DNA of 13,469 bases, taken from positions 1-13,469 of the forward strand of contig NZ_CALIMW010000249.1 in assembly GCF_938045405.1 (NCBI RefSeq), given 5' to 3'. This document shows, piece by piece, positions 1 to 6,131 of this stretch (the stretch's first letter is position 1; every line of letters starts with the position of its first letter). Source of the DNA: an uncultured Campylobacter sp. (GTDB lineage: Bacteria > Campylobacterota > Campylobacteria > Campylobacterales > Campylobacteraceae). The notes beneath the pieces were generated by a model. That model did no database searches, was not told the origin of the DNA, and saw only the letters and a program-made list of their open reading frames with translations. A program made the translations under genes and the position numbers.

Positions 1-83
1 ATTGCATTTAAAATTTTAAAATTTAGAGATTTTAGAAATTTTAGTTCAAAATTTTTACGCTTAAAATTTTAAATTTATTGGTG
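1..83. repeat. AT-only palindromic spacer
   Basis: This spacer lies beyond the end of the DUF4209 gene. It is almost wholly made of repeated AAATTTTAAAATTT-type blocks, which are self-complementary. The same blocks recur in the spacers near 3282, 7740 and 9110. I see no gene in it. It may act as a weak bidirectional transcription end or simply be spacer repeat material. Confidence 0.4.
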
Positions 84-1148
84 CTATATTGTATACAAAA
101 CACACTTATTAACCACTAGCTTAAGACAAAGCCACCAAATATAAACATCAGCACTGTTTGGAGATTCGCTGACCAGTCCATGACATATTTTATTTCTGTA
201 GTTTAGTCCCATCGGCTCCGTTAGTAAAAATTTTAACTCTTCCGCCAAATCTCTCCCGAGCAATTCATATATTTTTGGTTCTTGTAAAAGCGAGTTTATG
301 CTTTTTTCCGATTCTACGCCGTATTCATCGATAGTAGTCGTAGGAATTTTTTCTTGTTGTAGTAAAATTCTCGCCAAATGCTCTATTTGAGGTATCAACA
401 AATGGCTTGAAACCAAAAAGTTTCTATCAAAGCCATAATATAAACCTTGCGCCCAGATATCTGTCCTGCCAGCCGGAACTATGCTAGAATTTCTGCAAAT
501 ATCATATATTAAACGCATAGACACTCTATGTTCCTCTAAAATTTGCCAAAATGCGGGCAGTATTCTGCCGTCTACCGCCAACTCGACATGTATATGGTAT
601 TGCTGGTACATTTCATGTTTTAATCGGTCATCTTTTGTAGTTATTTGCGACAATTTTCTTCCGTCAGCATCTACGTAAATTTGAGTAATAAGATTTGAAA
701 AAAGAGACTTTTTTAAAAGCTTCTCGGATGACTTTTTGATATCTTCATATAGTGGATTTGCTGTGATATTAGCTAGGCATAATACCGCTTTGGATAGTTG
801 CTTGCCTTTTACTGCTAGCTTTGCATTATTTTGATAGCGTGAAATATTGATCTTATCGGTAGCAATCAAGCTCATTTCGCTTATAATATCTTGGTTATTT
901 TGCCCCATCAGCTTGCGTATCTCGTCTATTTTTTGATCGATTCCGAGCTCATTTCTATCTTTTGCAGGAATGCTTCTGAGCTCTTTTAGTGCTTGCTCTA
1001 GGTCTATTTTTGACGGTATAGCGCTACTTTCTTTTGCTTTTTCTATTAAGATATTAGCTATTTTGAGTGCGATTTCGGCTATTTTACGGCTATTTTTGAG
1101 CTTCTTATACCATTTTTGCGACTCTTGATAATATCTGGTTGCTGCCAC
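84..1148 (-). CDS. 3' half of the split gene: DUF4209 domain protein
   Basis: The product, 354 residues from a GTG at 1148, begins inside a run of helical, tetratricopeptide-like sequence (RYYQESQKWYKK, then IAEIALKIANILIEKAK). It ends with the DUF4209 domain at about residues 230-325: QGLYYGFDRNFLVSSHLLIPQIEHL, a stretch ending EKSINSLLQ, and LNYRNKICHG. The RN-xxx-H motif (R318, N319, H323) fits the R-x4-6-H signature of HEPN-type ribonuclease domains. A nuclease role is therefore a reasonable inference but not shown. The C-terminal VYIWWLCLKL looks complete. The GTG start has no Shine-Dalgarno sequence. The same frame is open for about 138 bases further upstream and encodes family-like sequence (RELSRKLQPSVAEKLEKLA), so 1148 is unlikely to be a true start. 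The domain call is strong; independent expression is doubtful. Confidence 0.72.
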   Translation of the reverse strand: MAATRYYQESQKWYKKLKNSRKIAEIALKIANILIEKAKESSAIPSKIDLEQALKELRSIPAKDRNELGIDQKIDEIRKLMGQNNQDIISEMSLIATDKINISRYQNNAKLAVKGKQLSKAVLCLANITANPLYEDIKKSSEKLLKKSLFSNLITQIYVDADGRKLSQITTKDDRLKHEMYQQYHIHVELAVDGRILPAFWQILEEHRVSMRLIYDICRNSSIVPAGRTDIWAQGLYYGFDRNFLVSSHLLIPQIEHLARILLQQEKIPTTTIDEYGVESEKSINSLLQEPKIYELLGRDLAEELKFLLTEPMGLNYRNKICHGLVSESPNSADVYIWWLCLKLVVNKCVLYTI

Positions 1149-1222
1149 AAAATCTTTTTCTTTCGCAAAGGTATCGGCGAGTTTTTCTAATTTTTCAGCT
1201 ACGCTTGGTTGCAGTTTTCTGC

Positions 1223-1849
1223 TTAGCTCACGATATCCAATAAATACGACATCCTTAAGCAGTAGTATTGATCGATCGGTTCCGCTTTATTAAAGCATTC
1301 TAAAATTTTATTTAGTATTTCGGCGTATTGATTTTTTGTGATTTTGGATAGTCGCGATAGTCTGATAGCCCTCTCAAACGCATCTATCTTAAATTGATTT
1401 AGCGACTTTGGCTCTAGAGATATTTTCGAGTACTCATTTACGGCGATCTCTAAAAATTTGATATTTTTAGGGCTTTTTAAAATCCATAAAATATCTGCTA
1501 TCCTTGATTTTAGTCTGCAATCGGTTATTTCATCCAAAATACTCGCTAAAAATTCCAAATTTTGCTCGGTAAAATCCTCTAATATCGCCCATCTGTAATC
1601 GCCCGCGATGCACCCGGCTTCGTACGGCTCATTTGTGCTTTTAGGTTTTAAGGTCATAGAGCAAGCGTCCCTTAATAAATAAAATACCTTACTTACTTTT
1701 AAATCCCCGTTTTTAAAATTTTCCTCGCACAAGTACGCGAATTTAGAACTGTAATCATGAAAATATTTTGTGTCTTTTAATATTTCGTCTAAGTTTATAC
1801 CTAAAAAATCATCTTTGGTTATCGTTATTTGCCGTATTTCTTCAATCAA
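1223..1849 (-). CDS. 5' half of the split DUF4209-family gene (DUF7380-like N-terminus)
   Basis: This open frame encodes 208 residues of mainly alpha-helical character. Its middle part (about residues 55-125: YLLRDACSMTLKP, NEPYEAG, DDFTEQ-like DFTEQNLEFLASILDEITD, LKSRIADILWIL) is typical of the region found ahead of DUF4209 in full-length family members. The start is TTG at 1849, chosen because GGAGG lies seven bases upstream. A nearby ATG at 1869 is in another frame and stops after seven codons. The frame ends at a TAA directly after LLDIVS, where the family normally continues. It is 27 bases downstream of the small gene at 1877-2149 and probably co-transcribed with it. On its own the product would lack the conserved C-terminal domain, so it is probably non-functional. 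The biochemical role of the family is unknown to me. Confidence 0.7.
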   Translation of the reverse strand: MIEEIRQITITKDDFLGINLDEILKDTKYFHDYSSKFAYLCEENFKNGDLKVSKVFYLLRDACSMTLKPKSTNEPYEAGCIAGDYRWAILEDFTEQNLEFLASILDEITDCRLKSRIADILWILKSPKNIKFLEIAVNEYSKISLEPKSLNQFKIDAFERAIRLSRLSKITKNQYAEILNKILECFNKAEPIDQYYCLRMSYLLDIVS

Positions 1850-1876
1850 ATTTTTTCCTCCACGCTCATTAATAAG

Positions 1877-2149
1877 TTAAAATTCTAAAAGCTTCGCATT
1901 AAAAGCAAGCCTTGCGTAAATTTTATCGTAGTCTAGTGATACGCCGCTTTGCAGCGCATCAAGCCTAGAGCTGATAAATTTGCCTACATCGCCCGTCTCG
2001 TCCTCGCCGACCCAGTCAAGCATCCAAACAAGCCCTTTTCCGATAAGCGCATCCAAAAACTCGCCGTCATTCATCTCGCCTATCTTCTCAAAACCGCCCG
2101 TCTCGCCCGCCGTCAAATGCTTTAGGACGCAGCACTGATCTTTCGTCAT
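1877..2149 (-). CDS. Small protein of unknown function
   Basis: A 90-residue acidic protein that I do not recognise. It starts with ATG at 2149 preceded by AAAGGAG five bases upstream, an excellent ribosome-binding site, so it is probably translated. Visible features are a Cys-Cys pair at residues 6-7, a short stretch WMLDWVGEDETGD in the middle, and no signal peptide or membrane segment. It reads in the same direction as the DUF4209 gene, 27 bases upstream of it, and diverges from the DUF1963 gene at 2325. Its base composition resembles the GC-richer plus-strand genes more than the AT-rich gene downstream. A role as a small immunity or accessory protein would fit the surroundings but is only a guess. 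Confidence 0.6.
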   Translation of the reverse strand: MTKDQCCVLKHLTAGETGGFEKIGEMNDGEFLDALIGKGLVWMLDWVGEDETGDVGKFISSRLDALQSGVSLDYDKIYARLAFNAKLLEF

Positions 2150-2175
2150 TTTCGCTCCTTTGATTAAATTTACCG
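2150..2175 (-). promoter_or_regulatory. Leader and ribosome-binding site of the 90-residue gene
   Basis: Read on the minus strand, this is CGGTAAATTTAATC followed by AAAGGAGCGAAA and the ATG. Nearly the same leader, CCGTAAATTTAAAGGAGCGAAA, precedes the SMI1/KNR4 gene at 3368 on the plus strand. The shared module suggests duplication or recombination of the leader. Confidence 0.45.
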
Positions 2176-2263
2176 CCTACGTGGGTCTGTTTAAATTTTA
2201 CTCTCAAAAAGCTTTAAGCTCACTTTTCGCAACTCCTTACACTGCAAATTTAGCTCGCGGCGG

Positions 2264-2289
2264 CGGGTAAAATTTACGCTATAATTTCA
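2264..2289 (+). promoter_or_regulatory. Probable promoter of the DUF1963 gene
   Basis: A perfect TATAAT at 2280-2285 lies 40 bases before the ATG at 2325. It is preceded by GGCGGGTAAAATTTACGC. The campylobacterial housekeeping sigma factor relies mostly on the -10 box, so the lack of a clear -35 box is not a problem. The same arrangement recurs at 4274-4297. Confidence 0.5.
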
Positions 2290-2324
2290 CAAAAGCGCTA
2301 AAATTCCAACCGAAAAGGACGCAA

Positions 2325-3047
2325 ATGCAAACGGATCTGCAAGAAAAGATTAAGGAGCTGCAGCGCAAGATCGCGCGCGAAATCACCTATTTTCAGACGG
2401 GCGGCGTGAGGCCGCGAGGCGCGATCGATGAGTGCTGGATCGGCCGCGTGCTTGCCTGCGCGGCGGACGAGGAGCTGCCTGTGGATCAAAACGGTGCGCC
2501 AATGCTTCCTCTGGCGCAGTTTTACCTGCCCGCGCTGCCCTACGTGCCGCAGGTCTTGGACGGCGTCAAGCTGCTTACGGTCTTCATCTCGCAGGATCTC
2601 ATCGGCAAATCCCCTGAGCAGATGGACGGCCTATGGACAATCCGCGAGTATAAAAACGAGGCCGAGCTCGTCATAAAGGAGCTTGCAAATCCGCGCTCGC
2701 AGATAAAGCCCTTTCCTTTGCAACCCAAATTTGCCGCGGACGATACGCCCGTTTGGGACGGCGGCGGGCTGGAGCCTGACGTCGTGCACGAAATTTTAGA
2801 GCTTAAAAGGTCAGTCGGGCTCTATTATTCCGACGTCACGGCTGGGCTGGAGTATCACAACTGCACGAAGCTCGGCGGCTACCCCTCCTTTTGCCAGTCA
2901 GGAGTGAGCTTCGGCGAGGGCTATCAGTTCGTTTTTCAGGTCTCTTCAGACGAAAAAGCGGGCTTTAACGTCATAGACGGCGGCAGCTTGATGTTTGCCA
3001 AAAACCCGCAAAGCGGCGCATGGAGCCTGTATTATGATTTCGATTAG
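2325..3047 (+). CDS. YwqG-like DUF1963 family protein
   Basis: A 240-residue cytoplasmic protein. It belongs to the YwqG/DUF1963 family, judged from the order of its motifs: PMLPLAQFYLPALP followed by LLTVFIS (about residues 59-89, the family's first strand region), KLGGYPSFCQ near residues 182-191 (the family hallmark, GGYP-x-x-x-Q), and a late FNVIDGGSLMFA (214-225) before the C-terminus. The first 20 residues form a charged helix. The start is ATG at 2325 with AAAAGGA five bases upstream. The molecular function of the family is not established. Members are often found next to polymorphic toxin genes and cell-envelope loci, so an immunity or accessory role is inferred. The neighbour at 3368 is of the SUKH immunity superfamily. 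The gene is GC-rich compared with 84-1849. Confidence 0.75.
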   Translation: MQTDLQEKIKELQRKIAREITYFQTGGVRPRGAIDECWIGRVLACAADEELPVDQNGAPMLPLAQFYLPALPYVPQVLDGVKLLTVFISQDLIGKSPEQMDGLWTIREYKNEAELVIKELANPRSQIKPFPLQPKFAADDTPVWDGGGLEPDVVHEILELKRSVGLYYSDVTAGLEYHNCTKLGGYPSFCQSGVSFGEGYQFVFQVSSDEKAGFNVIDGGSLMFAKNPQSGAWSLYYDFD

Positions 3048-3367
3048 GCGCGCGAAAGGCTTTAGCTCACCCGCAAAATTCCGCCGCTTCAAACAGACGC
3101 CGGGAGCGAGTAAATTTACGATGAATTTTATCGGCGTGCGGCTTTGAGCCCGCTCGGTGCGAATTAAATTTAGACGGCGCCTGATATAGGTTAAATTTAA
3201 GCCGCCGAGAGGCGAGCCGTATAGATGCAGGCGAGCCGAATACAACGAGCGGGTCGTGAAAAATTCGACGCCGCAAAATTTTAAAATTTTATAACTGAGA
3301 TTTCGGCTTCGAGCTTAAAATTTAAGGCGCGCTTGAAATTTTAACCCGTAAATTTAAAGGAGCGAAA
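3048..3367. other. 320-base spacer without a convincing gene
   Basis: The spacer contains several AAATTTA blocks embedded in GC-rich sequence. There is an AT palindrome at about 3276-3291 (CGCAAAATTTTAAAATTTTA) and then the leader and Shine-Dalgarno sequence of the SMI1/KNR4 gene. Short minus-strand frames cross it but have no start signals and no recognisable product. The GCCGCAAAATTTTAAAATTT element near 3271 recurs near 9103. Confidence 0.5.
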
Positions 3368-4177
3368 ATGAACGCAAACGAGCTTGCAAACATCTGGCGC
3401 AGGCCGATCTACCTGCCATATCTGCAAGAACCGCTCACGCCCGAGTCGCTGAGGGCCGCGGAGGAGGAGCTAGGACACGCCCTGCCGCGCGAGCTAGTCA
3501 TGATGCTAAGCGTGCAAAACGGCGGCTACCTGCGCTACGAGCTGGAGAGCTACCCGCTGGACGCCGTCAGCGGCATCGGCGAGGCGCATCCGTCGCTTAC
3601 GCGCTTTAGCTGGGGCGAGGAGCGCGAGTGCGTGAGCTTCGAGCTTGACGGGCTGGTGCCCTTCAGCGGCGACGGGCATTGGTATCTGTGCCTGGACTAC
3701 CGCGCGAGCGAACAGCCTGCGGTCGCCTATATCGACGTCGAATGCGATGAGCAAAGCATCATCGCGCAGGATTTCGCTTCGTTTTTGGCGCTTTTGCGGC
3801 TCGATACGGGCGGCAAGATCGCGCTACAAACGGGGCTCGATCTAAATGGCACGAAGGCGCGGCTGGAGGAAATTTTGAGCGTGCGTGCTAGAGCCGCAGA
3901 ACCGCAGCTTTACGGCTTTAGCGTATATAATTTCGCTCGCGATGGCAGCGTGCTGAGCCTTAGCCCGAACGAGGTTCGGCTCGGATTTGCCAGGCGAGGC
4001 GAGCGGCGTTTTAAGGAGCTTAAAAACTTTAGCGAGCCCGCCCTGCGCTATGCTGAGCTGGATGCGGGCGCGATGATACTGGACATTTTCAAAGAGGAGC
4101 TGATGGGTGAAATTTTGCGCGAGCTAAAGGATGCGGGTTTGTGCGCACAGAGCCTAAAAGACGCGATCGGCGCGTAA
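3368..4177 (+). CDS. SMI1/KNR4 (SUKH-1) family protein
   Basis: A 269-residue cytoplasmic protein. The first about 145 residues form a SUKH-1 domain. They show the family order: LTPESLRAAEEELGHALPRE (residues 23-42), then a hydrophobic helix and the NGGYL turn (51-55), LVPFSGDGHWYLCLDY (96-111, the G-D-G strand pair) and VAYIDVEC followed by DFASFLALL. In bacteria, this superfamily is a known class of immunity protein against contact-dependent and polymorphic toxins, where each member binds and neutralises a partner toxin. The remaining about 110 residues (LYGFSVYNFARDGSVLSL onward) form a C-terminal extension I do not recognise. The start is ATG at 3368 with AAAGGAG five bases upstream. No toxin gene is seen nearby, so it may be an orphan or accessory immunity gene. 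Confidence 0.8.
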   Translation: MNANELANIWRRPIYLPYLQEPLTPESLRAAEEELGHALPRELVMMLSVQNGGYLRYELESYPLDAVSGIGEAHPSLTRFSWGEERECVSFELDGLVPFSGDGHWYLCLDYRASEQPAVAYIDVECDEQSIIAQDFASFLALLRLDTGGKIALQTGLDLNGTKARLEEILSVRARAAEPQLYGFSVYNFARDGSVLSLSPNEVRLGFARRGERRFKELKNFSEPALRYAELDAGAMILDIFKEELMGEILRELKDAGLCAQSLKDAIGA

Positions 4178-4273
4178 GCTTTTGCAATTATTAGTGAGTT
4201 TTGTGCGGGCTGCGGCGCACGCTCATGCAACCAGCAATGCGGGCTTGCGAGCACAAATTTAGCCCGCTGCGAC

Positions 4274-4297
4274 GGGTAAAATTTCGCTATAATTTTG
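4274..4297 (+). promoter_or_regulatory. Probable promoter of the DUF4299-like gene
   Basis: TATAAT at 4288-4293 lies 27 bases before the ATG at 4320 and is preceded by GACGGGTAAAATTTCGC. This closely matches the promoter block at 2264-2289 and differs by one missing A between the AAATTT run and CGC. An AAGGAG ribosome-binding site follows at about 4308-4313. Confidence 0.5.
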
Positions 4298-4319
4298 CCG
4301 TTTCAATAAGGAGAAAACG

Positions 4320-5249
4320 ATGAGCGTAGAATTTCGCGTCAAAAACAAAAAGCGACCGCTATTTATGGGCTATTCGGATGCTATGAGCGTTAGCAAGGCA
4401 TTGGATCTGCTGCCCGATCTATCGGTATTTGGCATAGACGAGAGCGCCGAGGACTTTGACGAGAGGGCGTTTTTAAAATCGCCTTTGAGCGAGCATGAGT
4501 GTCTGATTTTAGGCGTGCGGGGCAAGAGCGGGCGCGGTATGGAGCTTAGCTACGATGAGGATCAGCAAAGCTACGCCGTGCGCGTAAATACGCCCGCGAC
4601 GATCTTTGATTGGGTTTTGGCGATCTCGTATCTGCAGGCGCTATCTAAGCAGCTGGGGGGCGAGATCACGGATGAAAACGGCGAAATTTACACCCACGAC
4701 AGTATAGAGCAATTCGACTACGAGCGCGATATAGCGGCGGGGCTACATTCGATAGATCAACACTTAAGCGGCGATACGGAGGTAAATTTTTGCTACGGGG
4801 TGCAGAGACCTTTTGCGATAAACCGCGCGATGATGGATGAAATTTTAGCCTCGTATAACTCCGCCGCCGAGTTTAGCAAGCGACTAACCGAGGTACAGTA
4901 TCTCGACGCTTACAGCGCGCACCAGAGGTTTTACCGAAATGGAGATGACGGCACGATAATGGGCTCATACGCGCTCACGCAGGACCTACCCACTATCCTG
5001 CCCTACAAGCCGTTTGTGGAGTGGCAAAACGCGGAGATGCTGAAAAATAGCGACGTAGCGCGCTGGCAGATCGCGCTCATAGGCATAGAGGGCGACGAAA
5101 ACGACGCAGGTAACTACCGCGCCATCGTCGAGCTGGAATACGGCGAGTTTATCGCGCGGCTGCCGAAGCGAAACTACCGCTTCATCGATGCGAGCTATAT
5201 TTTGGTGGATGGGCTAAACGCCGAGCAGCTAAAGGCGCTGGCAGGCTAA
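4320..5249 (+). CDS. DUF4299-like family protein
   Basis: A 309-residue acidic cytoplasmic protein that I assign, with moderate certainty, to the DUF4299 family. It opens with MSVEFRVKNKKRPLF and an AMSVSKALDLL helix, as family members do. The core at about residues 60-115 has CLILGVRGKSGRGMELSYD, YAVRVNTPATIFDWVLAI and LGGEI. The rest contains a conserved-looking VQRPFAINRAMMDEIL stretch (about 160-176) and a C-terminal domain rich in beta-type sequence ending FIDASYILVDGLNA. No signal peptide or membrane segment is seen. The start at 4320 is supported by AAGGAG six bases upstream and a TATAAT box 27 bases upstream. The function is unknown. Its place after DUF1963 and SUKH genes, with the same promoter block as the former, suggests the same immunity-type accessory class. 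A small palindrome lies just after the stop. Confidence 0.62.
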   Translation: MSVEFRVKNKKRPLFMGYSDAMSVSKALDLLPDLSVFGIDESAEDFDERAFLKSPLSEHECLILGVRGKSGRGMELSYDEDQQSYAVRVNTPATIFDWVLAISYLQALSKQLGGEITDENGEIYTHDSIEQFDYERDIAAGLHSIDQHLSGDTEVNFCYGVQRPFAINRAMMDEILASYNSAAEFSKRLTEVQYLDAYSAHQRFYRNGDDGTIMGSYALTQDLPTILPYKPFVEWQNAEMLKNSDVARWQIALIGIEGDENDAGNYRAIVELEYGEFIARLPKRNYRFIDASYILVDGLNAEQLKALAG

Positions 5250-5258
5250 ATTTTACTT

Positions 5259-5285
5259 GCGATGAAATTCTACAGAATTTTATCG
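5259..5285. repeat. Imperfect palindrome after the DUF4299-like gene
   Basis: The arms CGATGAAATTCT (5260-5271) and AGAATTTTATCG (5274-5285) pair along 12 positions with one G-T pair and a two-base centre. It starts about ten bases after the stop codon, so it could end transcription, but no T tract follows. It belongs to the same sequence family as the copies at 5388, 5423, 7834 and 9259. Confidence 0.5.
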
Positions 5286-5340
5286 AGGATTGACGCCGCA
5301 AAATTTAAAGCCATCGAGGCTTAACGTTGCAAATCTAAAG
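5282..5340. repeat. Diverged tandem repeat, 31-base period, two copies
   Basis: Copy one is at 5282-5310 and copy two at 5313-5340. Both begin ATCGAGG and end TAAAG, with GACGCCGCAAAA matching AACGTTGCAAA in the middle. It lies in the spacer after the DUF4299-like gene and has no coding role that I can see. Confidence 0.5.
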
Positions 5341-5387
5341 TAGCAGAATTTGTGGTAAATCTCGCGGCGGGCAAAATTCTAAAAGGC

Positions 5388-5414
5388 GGAATTTTATCGC
5401 GATGAGATATTTTA
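5388..5414 (-). repeat. AATTTT-type dispersed repeat, inverted copy
   Basis: The stretch GGAATTTTATCGC followed by GATGAGATATTTTA resembles the reverse complement of the repeats at 7834-7860 and 9259-9285, including the TATCGC core. It is more diverged than those two and sits ten bases before the hairpin at 5423-5456. Confidence 0.35.
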
Positions 5415-5422
5415 GGTTTATC

Positions 5423-5456
5423 ACGGTAAAATTCCGTTGCGATAGAATTTTACCGT
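5423..5456. repeat. Perfect 12-base inverted repeat (hairpin)
   Basis: ACGGTAAAATTC (5423-5434) and GAATTTTACCGT (5445-5456) are exact reverse complements around a ten-base loop, CGTTGCGATA. No T run follows on either strand, so it is not a standard terminator. Its centre and arms align with the dispersed repeat copies at 7834 and 9259, so it is best read as a member of that family. Confidence 0.7.
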
Positions 5457-5459
5457 CAT

Positions 5460-5609
5460 ATGGTTGACGCGCTAAACAGTGCCCGACCGAAAGAAGCTAA
5501 AGGCGATCTGTTTCTCGAACGATCCCGCGATGAAAAAATAAATATTATCGTATCTTACGGTATTTACACAGCAAACGACGCTTCAGGTGGAATCTTAGAT
5601 CAGCTTTAA
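5460..5609 (+). pseudogene. 49-codon open frame, possible gene remnant
   Basis: An ATG at 5460 opens a frame of 49 codons ending in TAA at 5607-5609. The product starts MVDALNSARPKEAKGD and contains a protein-like stretch (LFLERSRDEKINIIVSYG). I do not recognise it. No Shine-Dalgarno sequence precedes the ATG; the upstream bases are the right arm of the hairpin at 5423-5456. It could be a leftover piece of an accessory gene such as those on its left, or chance. The stop codon lies 32 bases before the membrane protein gene at 5642. Confidence 0.3.
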
Positions 5610-5641
5610 TAAACGGGCGTGAACGAAATTAAGGAAATGAA

Positions 5642-6082
5642 ATGGATAAAAAAACACGAACAAGAACATTTCTATGGCAATATATGATCGTGGTAATTTT
5701 TATAATTTTAGGACTATTTTTAATAAGCGGATATTACAATATCTATTTTTTCTTTATTGCGGCTTGTGTATTTATTGCGGTAATATATAGGTGCTCTCCG
5801 CTTATTAAAATTTTTAAGCAACAAGGCTTATTTTTTATCCTTTTGGGTTTAAACATCTTACTTTTAGCTAACGGCAAAGACTGGAACGAAGGCTCTATGA
5901 AAAGCTCATTTTATTATATTCCCGCACTCGGCGAGCTTACCGACACCTTATATGGTTGGCTTTTATTTTCGGCTTTTTTATTGTGTATTCCCTTATTACT
6001 TTATATGGCTTTTCTTTATGCAATCTCAAGTATCGTGTATCATGACTATTTAGATAGCTTGGAGAGGGACGAAACGGAGTAA
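5642..6082 (+). CDS. Small four-helix inner-membrane protein, unknown
   Basis: A 146-residue protein with four predicted membrane helices at roughly residues 12-29, 31-49, 61-77 and 102-126. The N-terminus is positively charged (MDKKTRTR), which by the positive-inside rule places it in the cytoplasm, and the C-terminal tail is acidic (LERDETE). I do not recognise the family. The start is ATG at 5642 with AAGGAAA upstream. The gene is markedly AT-rich and uses many ATA and TTA/TTT codons, unlike the GC-rich genes at 2325-5249, which points to separate acquisition. It converges with the DUF3137 gene, with 49 bases between the stops. Some toxin-immunity proteins are small multi-helix membrane proteins, so that role is possible but unsupported by motif. 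Confidence 0.65.
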   Translation: MDKKTRTRTFLWQYMIVVIFIILGLFLISGYYNIYFFFIAACVFIAVIYRCSPLIKIFKQQGLFFILLGLNILLLANGKDWNEGSMKSSFYYIPALGELTDTLYGWLLFSAFLLCIPLLLYMAFLYAISSIVYHDYLDSLERDETE

Positions 6083-6131
6083 TTTGGGCTTTAGTAGGCT
6101 TAAATTTAGTGCCAATTAGCTGCGGCGCGCG

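Larger units (their letters stand above)
84..1849 (-). pseudogene. DUF4209-family gene split by a frameshift
   Basis: Two adjacent reading frames on the minus strand together match one protein of the DUF7380-DUF4209 architecture as I remember that family. The first half has the characteristic stretch around LLRDACSMTLKP, NEPYEAG and DFTEQNLEFLASILDEI. The second half begins with the AEKLEKLADTF / RYYQESQKWYKK helices and ends with the DUF4209 domain. The frame of the second half is open from about 1286, so the two frames overlap between 1286 and 1223. It holds no ATG, GTG or TTG until 1148, and no ribosome-binding site is seen there. A shift of -1 (one missing base) near 1225-1240 would restore a continuous protein of about 585 residues. 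I see no slippery heptamer. A degraded gene or a sequencing error is therefore more likely than programmed frameshifting. The gene is clearly more AT-rich than the genes at 2325-5249. Confidence 0.75.

Noticed and set aside
1223..1286. Programmed -1 ribosomal frameshift site in the DUF4209 gene
   Set aside because: The overlap contains no X-XXY-YYZ slippery heptamer and no evident stimulatory structure. A mutation or sequence error is simpler.
1867..1869. ATG at 1867-1869 as the start of the 5' half of the DUF4209 gene
   Set aside because: It is in a different frame and meets a TGA after seven codons. The TTG at 1849 has the correct frame and GGAGG spacing.
2946..3276. Two minus-strand frames (2946-3245 and 3067-3276) in and around the spacer
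   Set aside because: They overlap the DUF1963 gene end, lack start signals and carry no family pattern; likely chance in GC-rich sequence.
5423..5456. Intrinsic terminator
   Set aside because: The stem is AT-rich and no T tract follows on either strand. It fits better as a repeat-family member.
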